Positions 10,769 to 19,221 of a stretch of 64,000 nt of DNA are shown in pieces. The notes under the pieces are model-generated. The model saw only the letters and a program-made list of their open reading frames with translations, was not told the DNA's origin and did not search any database. Numbering within the stretch: the stretch's first letter is position 1; each line of letters starts with the position of its first letter. A program made the position numbers and the translations under genes. The stretch spans positions 62,001-126,000 of the forward strand of contig NZ_JAGJEG010000009.1 of NCBI RefSeq assembly GCF_018100905.1. The letters are read 5' to 3'. Source of the stretch: Pseudoalteromonas sp. MMG010 (GTDB lineage Bacteria; Pseudomonadota; Gammaproteobacteria; Enterobacterales; Alteromonadaceae).

Positions 10769-11428
10769 ATGACAAACTTTAAAATTGATATTGTTTCAGA
10801 TGTAATGTGCCCTTGGTGTGTTGTTGGCTATAAAAACCTAGAAACCGCACTGAGTGATTTACAAAACGAAATGAGCGCCGATATCACCTGGCATCCTTTT
10901 GAGCTAAACCCCGATATGCCACTTGAAGGCCAAGATTTAAACGAACACCTCATGGAAAAATATGGCTTAACCGAAGAGCAAGGTGATGAAAACCGCCAAC
11001 GTATGTTTGAAGCTGGACAGCGTGCAGGGTTTACTTTTAACTTTGATGGTAAGCGGATCATGATTAACAGCTTTGATTTGCATCGCTTATTAACTTGGGC
11101 CCGCGAAGAAGGGAAGCAAACTGAGCTAAAATTAGCGATGTTTGAAGCACATTTCACCGATTTGGCATTTTTAAATCAAGAAGAAGCCTTGCTAAATGTA
11201 GTAGAAAAAGTTGGCCTCGATAAAGAGCAAGCGCGACAAATTTTGCATAGTAACCGTTATGTGCAAACCGTACGTGAAGAACAGCAGCATTTTAAACAAA
11301 TGGGTATAAGCTCTGTCCCTACATTTATTATTAACGATAAATACGCTCTCAGTGGTGGCCAGCCACCAGAAGCTTTTATACAAGCACTTAAACAAATTAG
11401 TGAAGAAGAAGCGAAACAAAAAGCGTAG
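10769..11428 (+). CDS. DsbA-family oxidoreductase, FrnE-like
   Basis: A 219-residue thioredoxin-fold protein with an inserted helical domain. The CPWC redox motif lies near residue 13 (DVMCPWCVVGYKN), and the cis-Pro loop SSVPTFII and C-terminal ALSGGQPPEAF match the FrnE/2-hydroxychromene isomerase-like branch of DsbA. There is no signal peptide, so it is probably a cytosolic thiol oxidoreductase. The ATG at 10769 has AAAAGG about 6 bases upstream; a longer reading frame opens upstream but overlaps the preceding gene's trailer and has no homology signal. Confidence 0.88.
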   Translation: MTNFKIDIVSDVMCPWCVVGYKNLETALSDLQNEMSADITWHPFELNPDMPLEGQDLNEHLMEKYGLTEEQGDENRQRMFEAGQRAGFTFNFDGKRIMINSFDLHRLLTWAREEGKQTELKLAMFEAHFTDLAFLNQEEALLNVVEKVGLDKEQARQILHSNRYVQTVREEQQHFKQMGISSVPTFIINDKYALSGGQPPEAFIQALKQISEEEAKQKA

Positions 11429-11465
11429 TTATTAACTTAACAAATAAACCAACCTGTTAAACGCT

Positions 11466-11500
11466 AAAATGCCTGTTACCCGATAATGGGCATTTTATTA
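11466..11500 (+). terminator. Rho-independent terminator
   Basis: AAAATGCC pairs with GGCATTTT across a 15-base loop, followed by a T-rich tail. It terminates the FrnE-like gene. Confidence 0.7.
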
Positions 11501-11758
11501 TTTATGCTTTATAACACTATTAATAAAATAATAATCGGCAACTACTCAAGGCTCATCACAACGCCTTAAAACAAAACAGACATAATTTAGAAAATTAATC
11601 CGGCCTGTCTTTTCATATAAAAATTGTATTATTAAATATTGATAAATATTCGATACTCTGTACCCTTTATTAATAGCTTGGATAAGTTCCAGCAAGGAAT
11701 AGTTATCCCCTAATAGGTGATAATTAAAATAAATGGTATTTACATAAGAGGTCGATTT

Positions 11759-12517
11759 GTGAAAAACCCACTCTATGAAGGCAAACAGCCCATGGATCAT
11801 GAAACAAGGGCACGTAGCCGCTGGTTAATTATGCTCATTATTACTGCATCAAGCATTATAATGTCATTATTAATTACATTTTTAATTTTACATTTTACTC
11901 ACAGTCCCATGCTCCCCATTATTTTTATCATTGCTGCGCTTGCTCCAGCAATTATCTCTCCTATGACAACTTGGTCAATCAGTAACTTAATGATAAAAGT
12001 ACAAAAGCTAGAAGAGGCGCACCGCTATCTTGCGACGTACGACGATTTAACTGGATTAATGTCACGTCGAGCGTTTATCGAACAAAGTGAAGCCCTTTTA
12101 AAGTTATGCGAGCGAAATAATGAACCATTAGCTTTAGCTTTTTTGGATTTAGATCATTTTAAACACGTTAATGATGTATACGGACATGGCGGTGGCGATG
12201 AGGTGCTTAAAATGTTTGCCACTGTTTTACAGCAACAAAAGCGCTCGAGTGATTTGGTTGGGCGTTTAGGCGGTGAAGAGTTTGCACTACTGCTGCCCTA
12301 TTCTACCCTTGATGATGCGAGGGCGTTGCTAGAACGAATTCGTAAACAGACGCAAAACACGCAAGTCGGTTATCTCGAACACACGATTAAAGTAACGGTT
12401 AGCGGCGGCCTTGCTTGCATTAAAAATAACACTCAAAATAATTTAGCTACACTTATAAAAGTAGCGGATGACGCCTTATACAATGCTAAATCTCAAGGCC
12501 GAAATATCATTGTATAA
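11759..12517 (+). CDS. Membrane-anchored GGDEF diguanylate cyclase
   Basis: Synthesises cyclic-di-GMP. The GTG at 11759 is chosen because AAGAGG lies 8 bases upstream, giving 252 residues. Two N-terminal transmembrane segments (WLIMLIITASSIIMSLLITF and the following LPIIFIIAALAPAIISP) have almost no periplasmic loop between them, and a short linker leads to the GGDEF domain. The active-site motif is GGEEF, and an RSSD sequence five residues before it fits the RxxD inhibitory I-site, so activity with product feedback is expected. It lacks a recognisable sensory domain. It converges on ppiC. Confidence 0.93.
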   Translation: MKNPLYEGKQPMDHETRARSRWLIMLIITASSIIMSLLITFLILHFTHSPMLPIIFIIAALAPAIISPMTTWSISNLMIKVQKLEEAHRYLATYDDLTGLMSRRAFIEQSEALLKLCERNNEPLALAFLDLDHFKHVNDVYGHGGGDEVLKMFATVLQQQKRSSDLVGRLGGEEFALLLPYSTLDDARALLERIRKQTQNTQVGYLEHTIKVTVSGGLACIKNNTQNNLATLIKVADDALYNAKSQGRNIIV

Positions 12518-12524
12518 TAAAGAG

Positions 12525-12554
12525 TGTGGTGACCTATTTATTGGTGTCACCACA
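12525..12554. terminator. Hairpin between convergent genes, possible terminator
   Basis: A 9-bp perfect stem, TGTGGTGAC with GTCACCACA, and a 12-base loop between the GGDEF gene and ppiC. It lacks a long T tract, so termination is only probable. Confidence 0.45.
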
Positions 12555-12573
12555 TACCTGTTTAATAGCCTAT

Positions 12574-12852
12574 TTATGTGCGATAAAGCACTTTTATAAC
12601 ATGCCAGCCAAATTTTGTTTTGACTAAAAGAGGTTCAAGAATAGCGCCATTAAACGCCGCTTTATCGAACTGAGGTACCATTTGTCCACGGCGAAACTCC
12701 CCTAAATCCCCTCCTTTTTTACCCGAAGGACATGACGAATATTTTTTAGCCAGTGTTTGAAACTTAGCCCCTTTATTTAACTGCTTAATAATATCTTCAG
12801 CAATCTCTTTATGCTTTACTAAAATATGAAGTGCGTGCGCTGTACTTGCCAT
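12574..12852 (-). CDS. ppiC: Parvulin-type peptidyl-prolyl cis-trans isomerase
   Basis: A small cytosolic rotamase of 92 residues, the single-domain parvulin size. It contains [47 protein letters not shown] and FGWHVIKV, which are the defining parvulin motifs. It has no signal peptide or chaperone domain, unlike SurA or PpiD. It lies 68 bases downstream of the RegA-like regulator on the same strand and could be read through from that operon. Confidence 0.96.
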   Translation of the reverse strand: MASTAHALHILVKHKEIAEDIIKQLNKGAKFQTLAKKYSSCPSGKKGGDLGEFRRGQMVPQFDKAAFNGAILEPLLVKTKFGWHVIKVLYRT

Positions 12853-12920
12853 TTTAACCTCTACTAAATTATCTAGCCTATTTTAACACAGCGATTTTGC
12901 ACGCACTACACCACACTGCT

Positions 12921-13445
12921 CTATTGTTGTACTGGTTTTTTTTGCAGTTTGCGCTGTAATGTACGCCGATGCATATTTAGTTGCCTAGCCGTGGCCGACA
13001 CATTGCCATTATTACTTAATAATACTTGTTGAATATGCTCCCATTCAAGACGCTCAGGCGACATCACCTCTGAGCTAACCGGCGTGACTGCGTTGCATTT
13101 TTCACTATTAAGGGCCTTAAGCAAAGTGATCATATCGACAGGTTTAGTGAGATAATCATTAGCACCTTGGCGCATAGCTTCAACTGCGGTTGCAATGCTG
13201 GCAAATCCGGTGAGCAATACAATATGGCTATGTTGTAATAAGCTGCGTAATGGCTTTATCAACTCTAACCCATTATCCATGCCAAGCTTCATATCCAGTA
13301 AAATATACTCTGGTAAATTTTCATGGGCTTTTAATAATGCATCACTTTGATTATGTGCAACACAACAGCTAAACCCTTGTTTAGTTAAACGCCTTGCTAA
13401 GGTTGACGCTAAGTTTTCGTCATCTTCAATAATTAATAACTTCAT
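12921..13445 (-). CDS. Response regulator of the RegA/PrrA/ActR type
   Basis: 174 residues: a REC domain (acidic pocket EDD near residue 7, phospho-acceptor Asp in YILLDMKLG, Thr in LLTGF, Lys in LTKPVD) plus a C-terminal Fis-type helix-turn-helix (NVSATARQLNMHRRTLQRKL). This two-domain form without an AAA+ module is the RegA/PrrA class of redox-responsive regulators. Its start overlaps the stop of the upstream kinase gene by 4 bases, implying translational coupling. It probably controls respiratory or redox genes; targets cannot be deduced here. Confidence 0.9.
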   Translation of the reverse strand: MKLLIIEDDENLASTLARRLTKQGFSCCVAHNQSDALLKAHENLPEYILLDMKLGMDNGLELIKPLRSLLQHSHIVLLTGFASIATAVEAMRQGANDYLTKPVDMITLLKALNSEKCNAVTPVSSEVMSPERLEWEHIQQVLLSNNGNVSATARQLNMHRRTLQRKLQKKPVQQ

Positions 13446-14695
13446 ATTTTTTCTGGCACAATCGCTAACTTAATCTGCGCCACAGCTCCGCCATCGATAT
13501 GGTTATATAACGTTAACGAGCCATTTAAACGCTCAAATGTTACATTTGACAATAATACAGCCAGTCCCATGCCTTGTTCACTCGCCATAAGTTGCCCTCC
13601 AAGCGCCGTTAACTGCTCAGCAGAAAATCCTTTACCATAATCTCTAATTAATAAATATAAACCATCCCCTGCTGGCGCTAACTGCCAAGTTAAATCTAAT
13701 TGCGATTGGGCATTTTTTTGATTAGCAATCGCCGCATTTTGTAATAGATTTAAAATAGCAGGCAATAGCATGGCATCGCCACGTACCCATGTATTACTAG
13801 GCGTTGTTAACCACTTTACTTGCTGATGAGGAAATTGCAGCACCATGGTATCGCTAATATCTTGATGTAGTTGTTTAGCACTCATAGGTTGTGCTTGATT
13901 GTTTTCGCGCAATTGTGCCGAAAGCTCTCTAAAGTCATGTAATTGGCTGCGACATTGCGCTAAAGGCGTGTGCATTTGTTTAATGATGGGATTATCAGGC
14001 TCTTCCTCTAGCAACTCTTCGTATAACAAATGTAAATTGGCTATCGGGGTCGCTAATTGATGTGCTATTTGCGCGGCAGCCCCATCAAGTGTAACGAGTT
14101 GCTCGTTGCGCAGTTGTTTTTCACGCACACTTGCAATCGTGCGTTCGCGCTCTTTTAACGAGCGGTTCATTGCGCCTATAACAAAAGCAATCACCGTTGC
14201 ACTGAGTACAAAGTTAACCCACATACCAATAAAATGATTACTCATATTCATAATATGCATGTTGTGATCGGGCATAATAATTAATAAAAAGCTATAAGCG
14301 GCAATCGCTAACACGCCAATAAAGGCCAATCCTTTTTCGCTTAATGTAACCGCGGCGATCATAATCGGTAACAATAATAGCGAAACAAATGCATTGGTAG
14401 CCCCACCACTTAATGACAGTAAAAGGGTTAAAAATAACACATCGGCACTGAGCTGCATCACCATACCAATCGATTTAGCTTGGCTTACATTACGATAAGC
14501 AAAAACACTTAATAGCTGAAAAACAGCCTCTGCTGTAATAACCGATAAAAGAGGTAATAAAGGGATTTGGTGCTCTAATAAAAAATACACACTTAAAACA
14601 GCGACTAACTGCAAAGCGATAGCCCCGCTTCTTAGCGCAAGTAATCGACTAATAGCCGGATCGGTTTTAATTAACACGTCATATTTCCTTGGCAA
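13442..14695 (-). CDS. RegB/PrrB-type membrane sensor histidine kinase
   Basis: 417 residues with about six N-terminal transmembrane helices, then a dimerisation/phospho-acceptor helix (GAAAQIAHQLATPIANL, His near residue 215), an N box (ILNLLQNAAIANQ) and G1 (RDYGKGFSAEQ). The loop GGATNAF corresponds to the quinone-binding GGxxNPF motif of RegB, with the Pro replaced by Ala. The linker between membrane domain and His box lacks the redox Cys described in Rhodobacter RegB; the one cytoplasmic Cys I see lies after the His box. Partner of the overlapping response regulator. Known family role: redox control of respiration. Signal sensing here may differ. Confidence 0.88.
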   Translation of the reverse strand: MPRKYDVLIKTDPAISRLLALRSGAIALQLVAVLSVYFLLEHQIPLLPLLSVITAEAVFQLLSVFAYRNVSQAKSIGMVMQLSADVLFLTLLLSLSGGATNAFVSLLLLPIMIAAVTLSEKGLAFIGVLAIAAYSFLLIIMPDHNMHIMNMSNHFIGMWVNFVLSATVIAFVIGAMNRSLKERERTIASVREKQLRNEQLVTLDGAAAQIAHQLATPIANLHLLYEELLEEEPDNPIIKQMHTPLAQCRSQLHDFRELSAQLRENNQAQPMSAKQLHQDISDTMVLQFPHQQVKWLTTPSNTWVRGDAMLLPAILNLLQNAAIANQKNAQSQLDLTWQLAPAGDGLYLLIRDYGKGFSAEQLTALGGQLMASEQGMGLAVLLSNVTFERLNGSLTLYNHIDGGAVAQIKLAIVPEKI

Positions 14696-14709
14696 TAGTA
14701 AAGTAGCCG

Positions 14710-15114
14710 TTATTCATCATCCATTAAAATAGTAAACTGAGGACAAGGAGTCCCTTGGTGAAATACCATTTTCCATTTTTCGCCCTGTTTACGCCACAAC
14801 GACATACGTAAAGAGTATTGAAATTCGGCGCGAGCAGAGCGCCTGTACGCTGCTTGATAACTAAGCTGAGCGACATCATCACTTAACATCCGCCCTTTAA
14901 ATCCTTGATTATAAAATTGCGGGACTATTTCATTTGGTAAACGCGTGATCACCTGATGCTTATTAAATACCGTTCCATTACCTGCAATTTCAATAAACTC
15001 GTCGTCTAATAAAGCGTCTAATAACGCAACGGATTGCCTAACTTCAGGCTCAAGTAGCTGCCTTTCAGCATCAATTAGATGGGTAAATAAAGAAACCTTT
15101 ATTTTGCTACTCAT
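14710..15114 (-). CDS. SnoaL-like/DUF4440 small protein
   Basis: 134 residues with the cystatin-like SnoaL/NTF2 pattern of DUF4440: an N-terminal helix with HLIDAERQLL, a LLDDEFIEIAGNGTVF strand-turn, and C-terminal strands ending WKMVFHQGTP. It is cytosolic, and no catalytic motif is diagnostic. It sits 14 bases upstream of the RegB-like kinase on the same strand and is probably the first gene of that operon, but its contribution to signalling is unknown. Confidence 0.75.
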   Translation of the reverse strand: MSSKIKVSLFTHLIDAERQLLEPEVRQSVALLDALLDDEFIEIAGNGTVFNKHQVITRLPNEIVPQFYNQGFKGRMLSDDVAQLSYQAAYRRSARAEFQYSLRMSLWRKQGEKWKMVFHQGTPCPQFTILMDDE

Positions 15115-15296
15115 AAAATTCCCAAAATATAATAAGTTACATGTGCTTATATTTGATAGTATCGGCTAAGGCGCTTTATCTCAAGGTCCAATATCCGCTA
15201 AAAGAACCTTAAAAGCACAATAAACTAGCCAAAAAACATGGTTTTTGATATAACCGCGTTTATTCGAATATGCCTTACCTCACTAAGAGAATTTAT

Positions 15297-16370
15297 ATGA
15301 CCTACGCACATATCACAGGCTGGGGGAAATGTATTCCGCCTGCAAGTATTAGCAATGACGAAATCAGTACAATAGTAGATACCAACGATGAGTGGATAAC
15401 AACACGCACAGGCATTAAATCTCGCAGAGTTAGCCATGTCAGCACCGCTGAATTAGCGACGGTGGCCGCTAAACACGCCATCGCTTGTGCTGGCATAGAC
15501 CCGCAAGAAATTGATTTAGTTATTGTCGCAACGTGTACACCCTCTACTTTAGTTGCAAATACAGCGTCATTAGTACAAAAAGATATCGGCGCCAAAGGGG
15601 CTGCAGCAATGGATACCAATGCTGCATGTTCTGGGTTTTTATATGCGCTACAAGCTGCTACCGCACAAATACAAGCGGGCATGATAAAAAAAGCCGTCGT
15701 TATTGCCGCCGAACGCATGACATGGTGCATCAATTGGGCCCTAAGAGATAGCGCTGTATTATTTGGTGATGGTGCCGGGGCTGTCGTGCTTGAAGCCAAA
15801 GAAACTCCTGCAGGGCTACTGGCCACTAAAACAGGGTGTGATAGCGAAGACCGTGACATATTGCACATCAGTAATTTTGGTACTGATTTAGATAAATACC
15901 ACGCATTTGGCCCATCTAATTTATTATTTGAAGGGCGCGAAATATTTAAACGTGCCGTAAAAGGCATGAGCGAAGCGTGTGATGATGTACTAAATCAAGC
16001 TAATTTGAGCTTAGACGATATCAATGTGCTAGTACCGCATCAAGCAAATTTACGTATTATTCAAGCCATTCAAAACCGATTAAATGTACCCGATAACAAA
16101 GTAATGGTTAATATAGGGCAATACGGCAATACCTCTGCAGCCACTATAGCCATTGCATTGTGCGAAGCAGTCGAGCAAGGGTTAATTAAACCAAACGATA
16201 ATATAATGTCGGCGGCATTTGGAGCGGGATTAACCTGGGCTGCAAGTTATATAAAATGGGGTGAACGCGTTACACCAATAACAATCAGTGATGCCACTCT
16301 ACCCGATTGCGATAAAACCGGATTAGAGTTAGTTGAGCCCTCTGTTAAAGCGTGTTTAACTAAAGACTAA
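15297..16370 (+). CDS. Beta-ketoacyl-ACP synthase III-like enzyme
   Basis: A 357-residue thiolase-fold condensing enzyme. The ATG at 15297 follows an AAGAGA RBS; a frame extension upstream is not needed. The catalytic triad is visible: Cys111 in [13 protein letters not shown], His in VPHQANLRI and Asn in [11 protein letters not shown]. The acyl-substrate region ([14 protein letters not shown]) is typical of FabH. It is not inside a fab operon and has a ~30-residue C-terminal extension compared with E. coli FabH, so it may be an accessory KAS III rather than the sole FabH. A hairpin terminator follows. Confidence 0.9.
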   Translation: MTYAHITGWGKCIPPASISNDEISTIVDTNDEWITTRTGIKSRRVSHVSTAELATVAAKHAIACAGIDPQEIDLVIVATCTPSTLVANTASLVQKDIGAKGAAAMDTNAACSGFLYALQAATAQIQAGMIKKAVVIAAERMTWCINWALRDSAVLFGDGAGAVVLEAKETPAGLLATKTGCDSEDRDILHISNFGTDLDKYHAFGPSNLLFEGREIFKRAVKGMSEACDDVLNQANLSLDDINVLVPHQANLRIIQAIQNRLNVPDNKVMVNIGQYGNTSAATIAIALCEAVEQGLIKPNDNIMSAAFGAGLTWAASYIKWGERVTPITISDATLPDCDKTGLELVEPSVKACLTKD

Positions 16371-16391
16371 AGTGTAATAAAAGCATGTTAT

Positions 16392-16422
16392 TGAAAGCGC
16401 ACTTAGTGTGCTTTCAATTTTG
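16392..16422 (+). terminator. Rho-independent terminator
   Basis: TGAAAGCGCAC pairs with GTGTGCTTTCA (one G:U pair) around a TTA loop, followed by AATTTT. It lies in the 59-base gap between the KAS III gene and the VOC gene. Confidence 0.75.
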
Positions 16423-16429
16423 AGGTTTT

Positions 16430-16816
16430 ATGAAATTATTAGGTATTCACCATGCTGCAATTATTTGTAGTGACTATGAAAAATCTAAGCGTTTTTATAG
16501 TGAAGTTTTAAAACTGACCATCATAAATGAGCATTTTAGAGCAGAGCGAAATTCATATAAACTTGACTTAGCCTTGCCTGATGGCACTCAAGTAGAGTTA
16601 TTTTCTTTTGCTGGTGCACCGCCTCGCCCAAGTTATCCCGAAGCTCAAGGACTGCGCCATTTAGCGTTTAAAGTTAATGATATTGATACTGCAAAAGCAT
16701 ATTTAATATCGCAGGGGATTAAAGTAGAAGAGATTAGACTTGATGAAATAACCGGCAAAAAATTTACATTTTTTGCCGATCCAGATAACTTACCACTTGA
16801 GCTATATGAGGTGTAA
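16430..16816 (+). CDS. VOC-superfamily (glyoxalase-like) protein, YaeR type
   Basis: 128 residues, closely patterned on E. coli YaeR: HHAAIICSDYEKSKRFYSEVL, LDLALPDGTQVELFSF, PSYPEAQGLRHLAFKVNDID and FTFFADPDNLPLELYEV. Metal ligands expected from the fold (His near residue 7, Glu in VELFSF, His in LRHLAF, Glu in PLELYE) are all present, so it should bind a divalent metal. Catalytic role is uncertain; YaeR is annotated as a glyoxalase-like protein without a firm substrate. It begins immediately after a terminator, so it has its own promoter or depends on read-through. Confidence 0.9.
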   Translation: MKLLGIHHAAIICSDYEKSKRFYSEVLKLTIINEHFRAERNSYKLDLALPDGTQVELFSFAGAPPRPSYPEAQGLRHLAFKVNDIDTAKAYLISQGIKVEEIRLDEITGKKFTFFADPDNLPLELYEV

Positions 16817-16843
16817 CCGACTATAACTTGTGATTAAGCCATT

Positions 16844-18205
16844 TTAATTAAAACGTGCTGCTAAATAGCTAAACACAGCGCGAATACCTAAAGCTTCACC
16901 GCCCGCAGGACGCCCTGGTAAACTGCGTAAATTCCATGCCATCACATCAAAATGTACCCAAGGCGTTGTCGGCTCAACAAACTCTTTTAAATAAAGCGCT
17001 GCGGTAATCGCACCACCAAATGGGGTATTTGCACAGTTTGCCATATCGGCAACATTACTTTTTAAATACGATTTGTATTGCTCAAATAAAGGCAGCTGCC
17101 ATACCGGATCGCTCACATTAAAACCGGCATCCATAATACCATTGGCAATATCTTTATCAGTAGAGAAAAAACCTGGTAATTCTGTTCCTAAAGCAACTCT
17201 ACATGCCCCTGTTAAGGTAGCAAAATCAACAATTAGCTCTGGCTTGTCGGCTTGTGCTTCGGTTAATGCATCACATAAAACTAAGCGCCCTTCAGCGTCG
17301 GTATTATCAATTTCAACCATAATACCTTTACGAGTTTTAATAACATCACCTGGGCGAAATGCATTACGCGAAACCGCATTTTCGACTGCCGGTACTAACA
17401 CGCGAAGCCTAACAGGAAGGTTAGCCGCCATTATAAGCTGTGCTAAACCGATAACATGCGCAGCCCCGCCCATGTCTTTTTTCATATTACGCATACCCGC
17501 GCTAGGCTTTAAATCTAACCCGCCCGAATCAAAACACACCCCTTTACCAACTAAAGTAATACGTGGCGATGATTCGTCTCCCCATTGCAGGTCCAGTAAT
17601 CGCGGTTTATTTTCACTCGCTCTACCGACCATATGAATAGTTGGGTAATTTTGCTCTAATAATTCATCGCCAATCCACTGCGAAAACTCACCTTTGTAAG
17701 TATCTGCTAAATCGGCCATAACTTGCGATAAATGTTGCGGCATCATGTCGGCAGCAGGTGTATTAACTAAATCACGTACAAGGTTAATGGCATCGCTTTG
17801 TTGCTTAATTCGAATATACAACTGTTCATCTGCAATTCCGAGCTGCGCTTTTAACGATGCTTTTTCTTTATACTCGCTAAATTCATAACCGCCAAGTACA
17901 AAGCCTAAAGCCACTTGTTCAATCAGTTTTGCATCACCATTTATTTGATAACACTTTGCGGGTAATTTGTTTGCCAGTTCTCCGGCGGCCCAAAAATCGT
18001 CGCGATGATCCATCAAACAAAATACTTGAGCTAATTCCCCTGTTTGTGGGTCAGGAATTAATGCTAAGCCTTGTTTATCGAAGCCGGTGTTTTCAAGCCA
18101 GTTTTGAATAAACAAAGATTGCTGGGCTTGCCATTGAGTTAAGTCACTTTTTAAAATAAAAGATAAAGGAATACCTGAAGATGTATGAAGAATTAATGCA
18201 CTCAT
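16844..18205 (-). CDS. M17 leucyl aminopeptidase family protein
   Basis: A two-metal aminopeptidase. The M17 catalytic domain has VGKGVCFDSGGLDLKPSAGMRNMKKDM (split here by function: metal Lys/Asp, catalytic Lys) and the signature NTDAEGRLVL. I prefer the ATG at 18205 (453 residues, MSALILHTSSG); an in-frame ATG at 18241 adds 12 hydrophobic residues and has no better RBS. The N-terminal domain is shorter and divergent compared with PepA, so it lacks obvious DNA-binding character and belongs to the PepB-like or 'leucyl aminopeptidase family' branch. It shares its upstream region with a small LETM1-like gene on the same strand. Confidence 0.9.
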   Translation of the reverse strand: MSALILHTSSGIPLSFILKSDLTQWQAQQSLFIQNWLENTGFDKQGLALIPDPQTGELAQVFCLMDHRDDFWAAGELANKLPAKCYQINGDAKLIEQVALGFVLGGYEFSEYKEKASLKAQLGIADEQLYIRIKQQSDAINLVRDLVNTPAADMMPQHLSQVMADLADTYKGEFSQWIGDELLEQNYPTIHMVGRASENKPRLLDLQWGDESSPRITLVGKGVCFDSGGLDLKPSAGMRNMKKDMGGAAHVIGLAQLIMAANLPVRLRVLVPAVENAVSRNAFRPGDVIKTRKGIMVEIDNTDAEGRLVLCDALTEAQADKPELIVDFATLTGACRVALGTELPGFFSTDKDIANGIMDAGFNVSDPVWQLPLFEQYKSYLKSNVADMANCANTPFGGAITAALYLKEFVEPTTPWVHFDVMAWNLRSLPGRPAGGEALGIRAVFSYLAARFN

Positions 18206-18274
18206 TAAATAGCTCACAGAAAAAATACAGGGCTTAAGCATACCAACAAGCGATATTAAAAGGTACAGATAATT

Positions 18275-18679
18275 TTATGGCTGTTTGTGGTCGTTTTGCT
18301 TGGCTATTTCTTGATCGAGTTGCTTACTCGTTTTTTGGATGCTAAACGAACTTGGTAACACATCAACTCCAACCATACTGCCTAGTTTGACGACTAAAGG
18401 AATAGTAATAGGGGCAAATGGTAATACCGCGAAAACCCCCAGACCGAGTCCCTTTAAAATATCAACAAATTGTTCGTTCGCTCTTTTTAGTTCTGCTTTA
18501 GATATTTCACCTTGCGTGTAGCGTCGATATATCGACAACATTTCTATCGTTTCTTGTTTTTCTTGAGACAACGCAATTTTAAGCGCTACCATCGCTCGTC
18601 TAAATTTGAGTTGTTGGCGCTTCTTACTTATTTTAGCTACCCGTATAGGTGCTCTGTGAATAACTTTATATAGTCGCAT
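18275..18679 (-). CDS. Small LETM1-like (ribosome-binding-domain type) membrane protein
   Basis: 134 residues. The basic N-terminus (HRAPIRVAKISKKRQQLKFRR) is followed by an amphipathic helix, then GEISKAELKRANEQFVDILK, one strongly hydrophobic segment VFAVLPFAPITIPLVVKL, and VLPSSFSIQ. The order 'basic helix, xExxQ/KxR, VFxVxPF, PxxVKL, LPSxF' matches the membrane-proximal core of LETM1, the mitochondrial inner-membrane cation/K+ homeostasis protein. The bacterial version here is only that core, without coiled coil or EF hand. It is probably a single-pass inner-membrane protein. Function in bacteria is not established. It is followed after 69 bases by the M17 peptidase. Confidence 0.65.
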   Translation of the reverse strand: MRLYKVIHRAPIRVAKISKKRQQLKFRRAMVALKIALSQEKQETIEMLSIYRRYTQGEISKAELKRANEQFVDILKGLGLGVFAVLPFAPITIPLVVKLGSMVGVDVLPSSFSIQKTSKQLDQEIAKQNDHKQP

Positions 18680-19221
18680 TTGTTTATTCTCACACAGCTC
18701 AAGGCGTTAACAAAGTTAATTTGTACAATTTTGTTGCCACTCTATTTTTTTTTGCATTAAAACAAGCACTATTTTAGTGCATTTTATAGGTACTTTTATT
18801 TAATTAAGCCGTGAGATAAAAGCTCAAATAAACTCATGATTTTTCATTAGCAAGCTAATCTATAAAGAGCGACTCCCCTACACTAAATGGCTAGATAACC
18901 GGATTAAACACAAAAAAAACATTAAACATAATAAAATCAAACAAACTGCTAAAAATCACCAATTAAGTGCAACACCATCCAAACAAGCACCAAAAACAGA
19001 AAATATTATGCAAAGAAGCACCTTCACACCTCTGTTAAAAAACAGTTAACCATGGGTTGCCGATAATGAATTTTATGTATAACCTGTTGCCAACAGCTTG
19101 TAAAACCGTGCTGAAATATTTGGTATTAAGTGAGGGGAAACCCTTATATAAAATCATAATTTAATAAACTTTGATGTATTTACATCATTATAAGAATAAA
19201 TTCTATCTGGGGATATTTAGA
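18680..19221. other. 540-base intergenic region, promoter region of the second TonB receptor
   Basis: No gene is supported. The region is AT-rich and contains a short hairpin, GCACTA-TTT-TAGTGC at 18766-18780. The last 200 bases presumably carry the receptor promoter, but no convincing Fur box or other operator was found. Confidence 0.5.

Noticed and set aside
11546..11800. 84-codon minus-strand frame
   Set aside because: Covers the leader of the GGDEF gene, with no RBS or homology signal.
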